64,000 bases of DNA from CAWIHS01 sp963836005 (GTDB taxonomy: Bacteria; Pseudomonadota; Gammaproteobacteria; GRL18): positions 434,001-498,000 of the forward strand of contig CAWIHS010000004.1 in NCBI GenBank assembly GCA_963836005.1. Direction: 5' to 3'. Made by a program: the position numbers and the translations under genes. The notes under the pieces were generated by a model. It had not been told where the DNA came from. It saw nothing but the letters and a program-made list of their open reading frames with translations, and did no database searches. Shown piece after piece: positions 27,177 through 36,397 of this stretch (positions are counted from its first letter, which is position 1; every line of letters begins with the position of its first letter).

Positions 27177-28559
27177 TTAAATTTTTCTGACTCGGAATAT
27201 TCGCCCTTTTAGTTTTCCCTCACTTATTTTTCTCAGTGCATATTCAGCAACATCACGATTCACAGCAACATAAGCTTTATTAGGAAATAATTGAATTTTA
27301 CCGACTTGTTTACCTGCAATACCATTTGCTCCGGTCAAAGCACCTAAAATGTCCCCCGGTCTTAATTTCTGTTTTTTTCCGCCATCAATTTGCAAAGTCA
27401 CCATAAGTGGTTGATAGGTTGGCTTATCCAGTAAATTAATTGGAGGAAGTGACTCAGGCTCAATAGTTTGCTCTAAATAATCTTCCAATTTTGCTAACTT
27501 AAAACTTTCTTTCTCTGTAATAATGGTCAGAGCAATACCTTTGTTACCTGCTCTTCCTGTGCGACCAATACGATGCACATGCACCTCAATCTCACGGGCT
27601 ATTTGATAATTAATAACGGCATCCAGAGACTCAATATCCAGCCCCCGAGCGGCAACATCGGTCGCAACAAGAATTGAAATACTCTTATTCACAAAGCGAA
27701 CCAGTGTTTGATCACGATCTCGTTGTTCCAGATCACCATGCAAAGCCATCACACTGAACCCAAAGTAGCTGAGTTCATCAGCTACTTTTTGAGTTTCAAT
27801 CTTGGTATTACAAAAGACAACGGCTGATTCCGGCTGATAGTTTTGCAATAATAGTCGTAATACGGTCAGACGATGCGCATTGTCATCTGCTTTGAATAAA
27901 TGTTGCTGAATCGTAGAATTATCATGAGTTGATTTAACCTGAACAGTGACAGGTTGTTTCATAATACGTTTAGCAATCGCTTTTATTTGATCAGGAAAAG
28001 TCGCGCTAAACATTAATGTTTGTCGGTCTCTTGATATTCGATCAATGATATTATCCAATTGGGATTGGAAGCCCATCTCCAACATACGATCGGCTTCATC
28101 AAGAACCAGAAGATTCACATCGTCTAGTTTAAGAGTCCCTTTACGCAGATGATCTTCAATTCGACCTGGCGTACCGACAATAATATGAGCGCCGTGCTCT
28201 AATGATCCAACTTGAGGGCCAAACGGCATTCCACCACAAAGTGTTAATACTTTGATATTATGAATGGAACGCCCCAGCTTACGGATCTCTTTGGCCACCT
28301 GATCGGCCAGTTCGCGAGTAGGGCAGAGTATTAAGGACTGAATTCGAAAGCGCTTCACATTGAGCTTTTCTAATAATCCCAAACCGAAGGCCGCCGTTTT
28401 TCCTGAGCCGGTTTGCCCTTGGGCAATAACGTCTTTTCCCTTTAGAATATGCGGCAGACTTTGTTCCTGAATGTGAGTCAGTGACTTGTATCCCAAAGTC
28501 GAGAGATTATCAAGCAGGGCTGGATGTACATTTATGGATGAAAAATCAGTCTGGCTCAA
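27177..28559 (-). CDS. dbpA: ATP-dependent RNA helicase DbpA
   Basis: 460-residue DEAD-box helicase that remodels 23S rRNA helix 92 in 50S assembly. Q motif with HIQEQSLPHI, Walker A GQTGSGKT (48-55), PTREL (80-84), DEAD (154-157), SAT (185-187), and HRIGRTGRAG in the second RecA domain. The C-terminal ~75 residues (LMVTLQIDGGKKQKLRPGDI, LGALTGANGI, VGKIQLFPNKAYVAV) form the DbpA-specific RNA-binding domain that distinguishes it from other DEAD proteins. ATG 28559 is the only sensible start. Monocistronic; the 290 bp upstream (28560-28852) are AT-rich and without a recognisable gene. Confidence 0.96.
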   Translation of the reverse strand: MSQTDFSSINVHPALLDNLSTLGYKSLTHIQEQSLPHILKGKDVIAQGQTGSGKTAAFGLGLLEKLNVKRFRIQSLILCPTRELADQVAKEIRKLGRSIHNIKVLTLCGGMPFGPQVGSLEHGAHIIVGTPGRIEDHLRKGTLKLDDVNLLVLDEADRMLEMGFQSQLDNIIDRISRDRQTLMFSATFPDQIKAIAKRIMKQPVTVQVKSTHDNSTIQQHLFKADDNAHRLTVLRLLLQNYQPESAVVFCNTKIETQKVADELSYFGFSVMALHGDLEQRDRDQTLVRFVNKSISILVATDVAARGLDIESLDAVINYQIAREIEVHVHRIGRTGRAGNKGIALTIITEKESFKLAKLEDYLEQTIEPESLPPINLLDKPTYQPLMVTLQIDGGKKQKLRPGDILGALTGANGIAGKQVGKIQLFPNKAYVAVNRDVAEYALRKISEGKLKGRIFRVRKI

Positions 28560-28852
28560 GGGGTGTTATCCTTTGTTTGTGCGGTATTTAATCAATTATT
28601 GTGAGAGAATAACATTCAGAAACAATTCTATCACAAAATACCATATTTCATTTTATAGCTCTTAACAATACATTGGATGGACAAACGCCAGAAGAAAAAT
28701 TAGCTGAACCCAGCGCTGAAGTACTCTCATTTAATCATTATTGATGCATAGATCATTTATACCTCAATTAAAATTCTAGCTCACTAGGGGCTGTTGATCT
28801 TTTGTGTTTATAATTTAATCACCTTACATGGGAAGCCACATTAAACAACAGC

Positions 28853-29065
28853 CTAAGCCACTGTGCTGGCATAATTTCTTTCCAGTTTGTCATAGCGAGT
28901 TGCTATTGCACGGTAATGCTTTAACCTGGCAAAGGTATTTTCGAGCAAATGCCGATATTTGTATAAACAGCCGTCTATATCCTCATTAGCCATCCTGGAA
29001 TTCAGTTTTCTCGGTATGACCGGCACTGCTTGCTTGCCCCCTGTGTCAGGATAGTTGTCGCCCTT
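28853..29065 (-). pseudogene. IS5-type transposase, C-terminal fragment
   Basis: The minus strand reads GDNYPDTGGKQAVPVIPRK, LYKYRHLLENTFARLKHYR and AIATRYDKLERNYASTVA, then TAG at 28853. This is the Y-(2)-R-(3)-E-(6)-K block with the catalytic Glu of IS5-like DDE transposases. The reading shifts frame right at VA, where the family normally continues ALAC. No N-terminal part remains. Confidence 0.8.
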
Positions 29066-29103
29066 AATTTTTTAATTTAACAGAAGGGGCAGAGAAAAAT
29101 GAG

Positions 29104-29165
29104 ATGCGATACTATTTCGAAGAATTCAAAGAATCAATGATCAAACTCATGATGCCGCCGAATGC
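29104..29165 (+). pseudogene. Fragment resembling a transposase OrfA N-terminus
   Basis: Translation from 29104 gives MRYYFEEFKESMIKLMMPPN, like the opening EFKE-x-M-I-x-x-M-x-P-P-N of certain IS3-related OrfA proteins. The similarity stops after about 22 codons. Recorded as a short remnant only. Confidence 0.4.
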
Positions 29166-29339
29166 TGTATTTCATTGCTTTGTTCTGGTTCTATTGACTG
29201 AGCGCATCCTTACAAAAACATCCTGTTTTTTATATCGATCAAATAAACTCGATGGTTGGGTCAAAGGCAAATTTCTGTTAGCATGGTAATCATTATTCTG
29301 TCAACAAAGACATTTACCTGAAAAGAGTTTGATGTTCTC

Positions 29340-29582
29340 ATGAAATTACTGGTACGTAATCTTGCACGCAGCATTACAGAAACAGAAATTTTGGCGATGT
29401 TTGAAGCTCACGGCAAAGTACAATCCTGTCACCTGATTTTGGACAAACAGACCAACAGCTCCAAGGGTTTTGCTTTTGTAGAAATGCCCAAACCAGGTGA
29501 AGCCAAAGCTGCAATGAAGAGTCTTAATGGAAAAGAGATTGCAGGCCATCGTCTGCGTGTTAAAAAATCAGAGTCAAAATAA
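29340..29582 (+). CDS. RRM-domain RNA-binding protein
   Basis: 80 residues forming one RNA recognition motif. RNP2 is LLVRNL (3-8) and RNP1 is KGFAFVEM (about 43-50), with the aromatic residues that stack on RNA. The short basic tail (RVKKSESK) may add affinity. Such single-RRM proteins in bacteria are often cold- or stress-linked and single-gene, as here. The upstream TGAAAAGAG gives a plausible ribosome-binding site for ATG 29340. Cytoplasmic. Confidence 0.9.
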   Translation: MKLLVRNLARSITETEILAMFEAHGKVQSCHLILDKQTNSSKGFAFVEMPKPGEAKAAMKSLNGKEIAGHRLRVKKSESK

Positions 29583-29636
29583 AGCATGTCAGGAAACTTT
29601 ATTATTTTCTACTTCCATTTGAACACAGATTTGGCT

Positions 29637-30101
29637 TTACCTTCTATTGCGATATTCAAGCTGTAATCCTTTTAAAAAATGACGCAAAATTTGATCCTTG
29701 CACTCACGATAGTGCTTATGACCGGGTTTGCGGAAAAAGGCACTGAGTTCATGTTTGCTCATCTCAAAGTCAGCTAAAGCCATTATAGCCAGAACATCTT
29801 CAGCCTTTAAATTCAGGGCGATTTTTAATTTCATAAAAATAAGGTTGTTGCTTAAATGTTTTTCTGGTGCGCGTTGCTGGCCATCTTTTTTACCTCGATT
29901 ATCATTAATCAAACCATTTAAAAAGGTTGCCAGTTCACTATCAGACAATTTCAGACAGTCAGGATCCTCCTCTTTTTTTAACCAACCACTGATCTGTGCT
30001 CGTGTGACCGTATGATCGGCAAAGGCAAAGATCGTAATCATTTTTGCATCATTAAAATCAAAGATATAGCGCACTCGACGCAAGACATCATTATTCGTCA
30101 C
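29637..30101 (-). CDS. yehS: DUF1456 family protein (YehS-like)
   Basis: 154 residues made of two repeats of the DUF1456 helical unit: NNDVLRRVRYIFDFNDAKMI with FLNGLINDNRG, and SNNLIFMKLKIALNLKAEDV with ILRHFLKGLQLEYR. Length and repeat layout match E. coli YehS. The biochemical role of the family is not established. Converges with the RRM gene; ATG 30101 has AAGGTTC upstream. Confidence 0.88.
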   Translation of the reverse strand: MTNNDVLRRVRYIFDFNDAKMITIFAFADHTVTRAQISGWLKKEEDPDCLKLSDSELATFLNGLINDNRGKKDGQQRAPEKHLSNNLIFMKLKIALNLKAEDVLAIMALADFEMSKHELSAFFRKPGHKHYRECKDQILRHFLKGLQLEYRNRR

Positions 30102-30176
30102 AAAGAACCTTCCTAATTTAAGGGTGATTAATCAATAACGATCCAATCAAGGGAAAATTTTCCAATAGTCAGAAAG

Positions 30177-30357
30177 GGTACTGTCAAGTTAATTGGCTAT
30201 GAAAGATAAATGATGCCATATTTTTCCAATGAAACCAAAAACTATTTATTCAGGCCATCGTTATCCGAAAGAAATTATCAGTCATTTTGTCTGGCTTGAT
30301 CATCAATTCACATTGATCTTTCGTAATGCTCCCGTCAATTATAATTATTGTTAAATT
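30177..30357 (+). mobile_element. IS6-family fragment: left end and transposase N-terminus
   Basis: GGTACTGTCAAGTTAATTGG at 30177 looks like an IS end. From ATG 30229 the sequence reads MKPKTIYSGHRYPKEIISHF then VWL, matching the GHRYPKEII-x-x-x-V-W opening of IS6/IS26-like transposases, with a diverged continuation FTLIFRNA to about 30355. The catalytic core is missing. Confidence 0.65.
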
Positions 30358-30359
30358 GT

Positions 30360-30771
30360 CAGAAGGGTCGAATGCTGTCGGGTTAGAAAATTTTCTTGCA
30401 TTCAATTTTGAACAATTGGAAATGTCCGCTATCTAGAGGTAAGGCGGAGAACTGCTCTAACTCGTAATAGCCGCTATAGTGACATAACTGCCATTCACTG
30501 AATTTTACCCAGATATGGCTATCATACTTATAATATATTACCTATCATCTAATGCTGTCTCGTTAAAAATATTTCATACAATTGGTTGTAAAAAGAATCA
30601 AGTTGGACTATAAGATATAAAGCTCTATAAAGATGTTAGGTTGCTTACTAGAAGCCAACGAATTTACTTTTTCTTTATTTAAATAATATAAGAAGGTCTA
30701 AGAATTGCCTAACAAAGTAAAAATAAGTTAATTTCTACATCTCATTTACTAAATCATCCAGGTACCAATTC
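30360..30771. other. AT-rich region with a short diverged repeat
   Basis: No gene seen. AATGCTGTCGGGTTAGAAAA (about 30371) and AATGCTGTCTCGTTAAAAAT (about 30552) are diverged copies of a short motif, about 180 bp apart. The 3' part must contain the promoter of the coiled-coil gene. Confidence 0.4.
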
Positions 30772-31605
30772 ATGTCAACAAAAGACATCAAAAAACTTTT
30801 AGAACTTGCAAAAATTCAATTTGAAACGGCAAATGCTCAAATTGAAGCTGCAGTTCTTCATGAAAAAATTGTTACCGCCCAAGCAAGAGCTCAGGCTGAA
30901 ACGACAAGAGCAAAAGCAGAAGCTGTAAAAATTAAATCAGAAGCCTTGAAAGTGAAGGCTGAATCTCAGGCTAAAAACGCTTTGTCTCAGGAAAATATTA
31001 GGGAAATGGAGCAGAAATTGCTTGACGCAAAAACCCAGGTAGAAGAATATCAACAAGAGATTACCACACTCAAAGAAAAATTTTCCACAGAACTCGCTCA
31101 GGAAAAACAACGAGCTGCCAAGGAAAAAGAAAATTTAATACAGCAGCAAGATAATGAAATAAAAAAAATAAAAGAAGCGGCACAGGCTGACATAAATAAA
31201 ATTAATTCAGAAAACACGGTTAAAATAGCAGAAATTGAAGCTAATTTTCAGGGGAAATTAAAAAAAATCCAGGATGAAATTCAAGAAGAAGCCAAATTAC
31301 AAGCTGATACTGCAAGAGTACAGGCTGATACAGCTATCTCCCAAGCCAAAACAGCTGAAGCTCAGGCGAGTACAGCAGAAGCTCAAAACCGTGCCAAGTC
31401 AAAAATAACCCAAGCTGAATCAGAGTTGTTCAATAAACTCAAAGAAAAAAAAGCATTAAACATTGATTTAGCCCCAGTAAAAAAAGCTATCAAAGAAGCC
31501 AATGAGGCGTTAGCTCAATCTTCACAACAAAATAAAAATGAAACTAAAAAAGAAAAAATATCAGTTAAAAAATCAGTTGCTAAAAAATCAACCATAAAAA
31601 AATAA
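30772..31605 (+). CDS. Long alanine/lysine/glutamate-rich coiled-coil protein
   Basis: 277 residues almost wholly helical and strongly charged. Residues ~20-75 contain degenerate A-x-A-E-x-x-x-A-K repeats (AQARAQAETTRAKAEAV). The centre (~75-175) is a heptad coiled coil, and ~178-215 has repeats of QADTARVQADTAISQAKTAE type. The C-terminus is a lysine-rich tail (KKSVAKKSTIKK), like a nucleic-acid- or membrane-binding tail. No signal peptide or membrane helix, so it should be cytoplasmic. It resembles TolA-like or filament-forming proteins in composition only; I do not recognise a family. Codons are more AT-rich than most neighbours. Upstream Shine-Dalgarno is weak (CCAGGTACC). Monocistronic. 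Confidence 0.75.
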   Translation: MSTKDIKKLLELAKIQFETANAQIEAAVLHEKIVTAQARAQAETTRAKAEAVKIKSEALKVKAESQAKNALSQENIREMEQKLLDAKTQVEEYQQEITTLKEKFSTELAQEKQRAAKEKENLIQQQDNEIKKIKEAAQADINKINSENTVKIAEIEANFQGKLKKIQDEIQEEAKLQADTARVQADTAISQAKTAEAQASTAEAQNRAKSKITQAESELFNKLKEKKALNIDLAPVKKAIKEANEALAQSSQQNKNETKKEKISVKKSVAKKSTIKK

Positions 31606-32068
31606 TCTGTGGTATGCACTTGACTCATGTGACTACAAAATATAGTGGCTGATACCGGAATTCAATCTGATGGACGGTAAGGATTCGCGTAAAAGCACCA
31701 GATTAAAATTATATATTATTGATAATAAAGATGTTTTACGAAAACATCTCATTACACCAGTAACAGAAATAACAAAACGAAAATAAATAACTTACGAAAT
31801 ATACTGGCAATTTTACACGTTTCCAAGCCCCAGCCATCCCACATTTATTGATAAATGAATACTCTCTGTAAATACGTAAAAGCTTTATGAGCGACGTTCC
31901 GTCTCCATGAACATAATCACTTTGGGTCGTAACGAGCGTTTCCAAATATTGTATTTATTCAACTCGAAATTATAAAAATTCAAATTTTGTGGTTAACCTC
32001 AAACGACAGGAATTGGTGAACTCCAGGCAATCGATAAGCCAAATAATCCCTATCTGCAACAGCTGCAT
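31606..32068. other. Degenerate region, no assignable gene
   Basis: Short open frames exist on the minus strand (for example 31736-31945, containing TQSDYVHGDGTSLIKLLRIY) but I recognise none, and they have no start signals. Given the remnants on the right side this is probably decayed mobile or regulatory sequence. Confidence 0.35.
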
Positions 32069-32145
32069 ATTCTGGACGATCATGAACACCAATTCTGGCT
32101 CATCATGAACACTCATTCTGAACCATCGTGAACACCTATACTGAC
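32069..32145. repeat. Three tandem 23-bp repeats, IS21-type terminal array
   Basis: Three consecutive 23-bp units start at 32069, 32092 and 32115. Each follows the pattern ATTCTG, six or seven variable bases, then ATC(A/G)TGAACAC. Just beyond, CTGACA (32141-32146) gives TGTCAG on the other strand, the sort of tip found on IS21-family elements, whose transposase binds multiple terminal repeats. The transposase genes are gone. The array directly abuts the truncated MalT-like gene, which it probably interrupted. Confidence 0.7.
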
Positions 32146-32152
32146 ACAGGGG

Positions 32153-32305
32153 GTATCCAGCAGGCGCAGAGACAATCGTTAATGGTAGCTCAATGCTGTG
32201 TTCGAGGTTGGAGTAGAGAGCATCACGGAAGATATAGTCTTCAGTGACAGGTGAACGATAAAGCTTGGTACGATTAATTGGAACAGTATATTGCGATTTA
32301 TTCAT
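32153..32305 (-). pseudogene. LuxR/MalT-type regulator, N-terminal fragment
   Basis: From ATG 32305 the minus strand gives MNKSQYTVPINRTKLYRSPV and then ELPLTIVSAPAGY. This is the opening of large MalT-like ATP-dependent LuxR regulators, whose Walker A is SAPAGYGKTTL. The sequence breaks exactly at GY, where the IS21-like end begins. About 50 of an expected ~900 residues remain. Confidence 0.65.
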
Positions 32306-32405
32306 GAATTTCAAATATTTGATTTCCTTAAAGACGCTATATATTATTTGTACCGCATTGACACCTTTTTTACCGAAACCTTAGCATATTTTGTATATCC
32401 TGAAT

Positions 32406-32509
32406 TCAAGTCATAAGTGCATCACCGGTTAAGTCTTCTTGCTTGATCCCGGTCAGATCTTCAAAAACTTCATTGGGCGTTTTGAATTCCAGACATTTTC
32501 TGGTGCTAA
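32406..32509 (-). pseudogene. IS30-family transposase, C-terminal fragment
   Basis: Minus-strand reading TRKCLEFKTPNEVFEDLTGI followed by KQEDLTGDALMT and TGA at 32406. RKCL-x-FKTP-x-EVF is the conserved C-terminal end of IS30 transposases. Nothing of the catalytic domain remains. Confidence 0.8.
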
Positions 32510-32639
32510 ATAAACCAAACCCCAGTTATTGCGAGCACGTACACTGTATCAGGTATGTTAATTACATCCTTCACCTAAAACTAAGGGTGTCACACAATGT
32601 AGGGCTCATTATGAAATCTATTATCCCACAATGAGTACA

Positions 32640-32958
32640 GAGCATAATATCATTTATCCAATCAATAATTTAAGCCTTTTGCACCATTATGCATCATAGT
32701 TAAGGTCTTTTATCTCCTTATTCAAATCACAAATTTCATCTTTTTAACAATGTCGTAAAAGCCGCTTCGTACTCATTTCGAACATATGAAAAACATTCTG
32801 GCTAGAAGTTTTTGATTATTGTCAATGGCCGCTTTTTAGAAATACTACAATAAAGATTTTTTCCATCAATCGCTGTAATAGGTCCAGGCTGTGTGACAAC
32901 TAAAATGTAGTTAGTATTTGTAAAGGTTCCAGCCTTATTGAGCCAAAGTTTTGGGCCA
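32640..32958. other. Intergenic, no assignable gene
   Basis: Downstream of the glutamine synthetase gene. A short minus-strand frame (from 33008 inside glnN to 32802) is not recognisable and lacks a start. No terminator hairpin with a T-run was found. Confidence 0.35.
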
Positions 32959-35133
32959 TTATTTAATAAATAGCATTTCCTGATAAGTTGGCAATGGCCA
33001 CAAATCATCGGCTACTAAACCTTCCAGGTTATCGGCATAGCGGCGTGCTGAGTCCATTAGACCGCAAATAGTCTGTGCACAGAATTGCATATGCTCTTCT
33101 TCTGAGGCAAAATCTTCCTTTTGAATTGCCTCGTTCAGTTTGTCAACAGCGCCCATCATACCCTTGATGGCATCGGCGATCTTTTCTGCCGTTTCCTTGC
33201 CAAGCTCAATACCCATTGCTGCCGCACTACTATGGGCCATTGCCAGTTCAGAGACATAGCGCGTAGCTGCGGGGTAAATCATGGTTTCTGCCATGCTGAC
33301 GACCAGTTTTGCCTCAACCATAATCGCCAGAATATACTGTTCGACATAGACTTCATAGCGGCTTTTCAGTTCAACGGGGCTTAGCACTCCGGTCTCTGAA
33401 AACAGCGTTTCGATAAGACTTTCTTTGAGTACCGGCAAGGCATCTGCCGTGGTAGGGATATTTTTTAAGCCGCGTTGTTCAACAGCCATTTGATGCCATT
33501 CGGCAGAATAGCCATCACCACCAAATACGGCGTTGCCATGTTCATCCATAAGCACTTTTAACACAGCAAGAATGGCGTCATTCAGCTCAGTGCCTTTGTC
33601 AAGTTCCGCTTCCAGTGAATCTGCAATCCAGTTTAGTGAGTCCGCCAGTATAGTGTTCATAATGATCAGCGGGCCAGCCACTGACTGGTTGGAGCCAACG
33701 GCACGGAATTCAAAGCGGTTACCAGTGAAGGCAAAGGGTGAGGTTCGATTTCTGTCGCCCGCGTCCTTAACAAAGGTGGGGATTGCTGACAGACCCAGAT
33801 CCATAATACCGCCTGCTCCAGAACTTTTCAGATCACCCTCACTGATCTGCTTATAGACTTCTTCCAACTGAGAACCAAGATAAACTGACATGATGGCGGG
33901 TGGTGCTTCGTTTGCACCCAGCCTGTGATCATTACCCGCAGAGGCAATGGCAGCACGCAGCAGAGGGCCATACATATGGACACCTCGAATGACAGCACCA
34001 CAAAAAACCAGAAACTGAATGTTACTATGTGGTGTGTCACCCGGATCCAGCAGGTTGCCCTGAGTTGAATTACCTACCGACCAGTTCACATGTTTACCGG
34101 AACCGTTAATGCCTGCAAATGGCTTTTCATGCAATAGGCAGGTGAAGCCATGCTTTTTCGCAGTGCTTTTCAGAATCGTCATCAACATCTGCTGGTGATC
34201 AGCTGCAACATTTGCCGCTTCAAAAAAAGGTGCTATTTCAAATTGTCCGGGGGCAACTTCATTGTGACGGGTTTTGGCAGGAATACCCAGGCGGTAGAGC
34301 TTTTCTTCGACATCCTGCATATAGACCTGAACACGTTCAGGAATGGCACCAAAATAGTGGTCATCAAATTCCTGGCCTTTTGCGGCGGCTTTTCCAAACA
34401 GGGTCCTGCCGGTTAATAAAATATCTGGACGGTTTATGGCGAAGTTAGTATCCACCAGGAAGTATTCCTGTTCAGCTCCGCAGCTGGAGTTGAGCGAAGC
34501 AATATCTGTCTCACCCAGCAGGCCGAGCACCCTTTTGGCAGCCTTGTCCATTGCCGAGTTGGATCTTAATAAGGGCGTTTTTTTGTCCAGTGCTTCTCCT
34601 GTCCAGGAGATAAATACGGTTGGAATACACAGGGTTTTACCATTGTCGGTGTGTATTATATAGGCCGGACTGGTGACATCCCACGCGGTATATCCACGCG
34701 CTTCAAAGGTGTCGCGGATACCGCCGTTTGGAAAAGAAGAACCGTCGGGTTCGCCTTTGACCAGCAATTTACCGGTAAACTCAGAAATGGCTGAACCATC
34801 ACTTTCAGGGATAATAAAACCATCGTGTTTCTCAGCCGTTGCTCCCGTCAAAGGGTAGAAAACGTGCGAGAAATACTGAGCGCCTTTTTTGAGCGCCCAG
34901 TCTTTCATGGCTGAAGCAACGATGTCGGCAACGGTGGCATCAAGTTCAGCACCTGACTGGATGGTTTTTTTCAGTGATTTAAACACGGTTTTCGGCAGAC
35001 CAGCCTGCATTTTAGCCAGATTAAAGACATCTGTTGCCCATATACTGTCCAACGGCTGAGGCTCTTTTGGGGGGAGTGCTTTCCTGTTAATCGTTTGATT
35101 GATTGCTTGCATTCGGGCTGCATTTTTACTCAT
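32959..35133 (-). CDS. glnN: Glutamine synthetase type III
   Basis: About 724 residues, the normal size for GSIII (GlnN), which forms glutamine from glutamate, ammonia and ATP as a dodecamer and lacks the GlnA adenylylation loop. The N-terminal GSIII domain includes GGIRDTFEARGYTAWDVTSP. In the catalytic domain are EQEYFLVD, ARHNEVAPGQFEIAP (metal and glutamate site), and GINGSGKHVNWSVG (ATP loop). RTSPFAFTGNRFEFRAVGSN is also typical. ATG 35133 is chosen over the longer frame because AAGGA lies 7 nt upstream and MSKNAARMQAI is family-like. The enzyme is common in Bacteroidetes and cyanobacteria and sporadic in proteobacteria. Confidence 0.95.
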   Translation of the reverse strand: MSKNAARMQAINQTINRKALPPKEPQPLDSIWATDVFNLAKMQAGLPKTVFKSLKKTIQSGAELDATVADIVASAMKDWALKKGAQYFSHVFYPLTGATAEKHDGFIIPESDGSAISEFTGKLLVKGEPDGSSFPNGGIRDTFEARGYTAWDVTSPAYIIHTDNGKTLCIPTVFISWTGEALDKKTPLLRSNSAMDKAAKRVLGLLGETDIASLNSSCGAEQEYFLVDTNFAINRPDILLTGRTLFGKAAAKGQEFDDHYFGAIPERVQVYMQDVEEKLYRLGIPAKTRHNEVAPGQFEIAPFFEAANVAADHQQMLMTILKSTAKKHGFTCLLHEKPFAGINGSGKHVNWSVGNSTQGNLLDPGDTPHSNIQFLVFCGAVIRGVHMYGPLLRAAIASAGNDHRLGANEAPPAIMSVYLGSQLEEVYKQISEGDLKSSGAGGIMDLGLSAIPTFVKDAGDRNRTSPFAFTGNRFEFRAVGSNQSVAGPLIIMNTILADSLNWIADSLEAELDKGTELNDAILAVLKVLMDEHGNAVFGGDGYSAEWHQMAVEQRGLKNIPTTADALPVLKESLIETLFSETGVLSPVELKSRYEVYVEQYILAIMVEAKLVVSMAETMIYPAATRYVSELAMAHSSAAAMGIELGKETAEKIADAIKGMMGAVDKLNEAIQKEDFASEEEHMQFCAQTICGLMDSARRYADNLEGLVADDLWPLPTYQEMLFIK

Positions 35134-35202
35134 GTTTATTTCCTTTTTTAACAATAAAACGGATATGTGTTGCAGGTATGGCCTTATTAACTTTCTTTTC
35201 AC

Positions 35203-35649
35203 TAAAAACGCTTTGGCGTAAAAATATAACCTAATAGGTCAGATATTTATAATGACTATCATCATATGAGCAAAGCATAAACAGTAATACAGCAAGCAGT
35301 ATGCCAATTCATATACAGAGCGTGTTAAACATTTCCTCACATAGCGTTCTGTTGATAGGACCAGATACGGCACCTAAAAATTATTTGCCTTATAAATCAG
35401 TTGATTATTTTTTTTTCGGAACTAAAGCTTCAGACCTTGGGCACACAGATAATACGTTTGTTGAGCAGGATTAGCTATAAAGGTAAATTTTATTGCATAC
35501 ACTTTAATTTAATTTAAAGTCAGGTTATTGCACCAGGTTTGAACAATCATGCACAAAAGACAGGCAAACAGGCCCAAGATACAATTCCCAAATCTGAAGC
35601 AAAAGCCTTATTGGGGTAGGTTCACATAGCGGCCTATCCATCTGATAAC
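35203..35649. other. Upstream region of glnN, no gene seen
   Basis: 447 bp of AT-rich sequence that should carry the glnN promoter. I searched by eye for sigma-54 (TGGC-N8-TTGC) and NtrC-type palindromes and found none convincing. The right end merges into an IS1595 fragment. Confidence 0.4.
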
Positions 35650-36290
35650 GTAATCAAAAACAGGCCTGTCAGCATTAGAATTGAAACGACAAATTAATGT
35701 TTCTTATAATACCGCCTGCAGTATAAAGCAGAAAATCATGCAAGTAATGAAAGAGCGTGATGATAGTCAACCACTGTCAGGCACGATTCAACTGGATGAT
35801 GTTTACTGGGGTGGTGAACACCATGGTGGTTCAAGAGGGAGAGGTTCACAAAATAAAATACCATTTGTTGCTGCGATATCAACCAATGATAAGGGGAATC
35901 TAGTTGCCATGAATATGAATGTGGTCAAAGGTTTTCGATTGAGTGAGATATCCAGTTGGTCACAACAGCATTTGCAGCCCGGCAGCAGGGTTATATCAGA
36001 TGGTTTAGCTTGTTTTTCAGCCGTAAAAGTGGCTGGCGTGCCTACACGAAAGCATTGTAACCGCCGGCGGATTTCAAAGTGTGACCAAAGAAGAGTTTAC
36101 CTGGGTAAACACTATGATAGGTAATGTTAAAAATGCCATCACTGGGACTTGTCATGCGATTAAAGCACAACATCTGCCACGATATGTTGCCGAGTTTTGT
36201 TATCGATTTAACCGACAGTTTCATTTAGAGGATATATTGCCACGATTTGCATATGTTGCTCTGCGAACGCCCCCGATGCCAAACAAGCTC
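35650..36290 (+). pseudogene. ISXO2/IS1595-family transposase, truncated and frameshifted
   Basis: Reads LSALELKRQINVSYNTACSI, then SGTIQLDDVYWGGEHHGGSR, RVISDGLACFSAV, a frame change at about 36025-36040, and FTWVNTMIGNVKNAITGTCH then RYVAEFCYRFNRQF. These are the DD-N-K/E landmarks of ISXO2-like transposases (QLDD, ISDG, W-x-N..GN-K, YRFNRR). The N-terminal zinc/helix region is missing. It forms the left border of the GC-rich RND operon. Confidence 0.85.
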
Positions 36291-36397
36291 CTGAATCAGA
36301 GCAATACGCGATACGGTAATTCGCTTTGCGCGGCTCAATGGCGCGAGAACGTTGCTTGCTATTGATGGCAGTCGGTGCAGCGGCTGCATCATCTGCC

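Noticed and set aside
29104..29289. 61-residue frame upstream of the RRM gene as a real gene
   Set aside because: Only its first ~22 codons resemble a transposase start; the remainder is random and lacks support.
30772..31605. Possibility that the coiled-coil protein is TolA
   Set aside because: It lacks a membrane anchor and the TolA C-terminal domain, and no tol-pal genes are nearby.
32000..32200. Three 23-bp tandem units considered as a small CRISPR array
   Set aside because: Units are contiguous with no spacers, diverged, and next to a CTGACA tip typical of an IS21 end; no cas genes are present.
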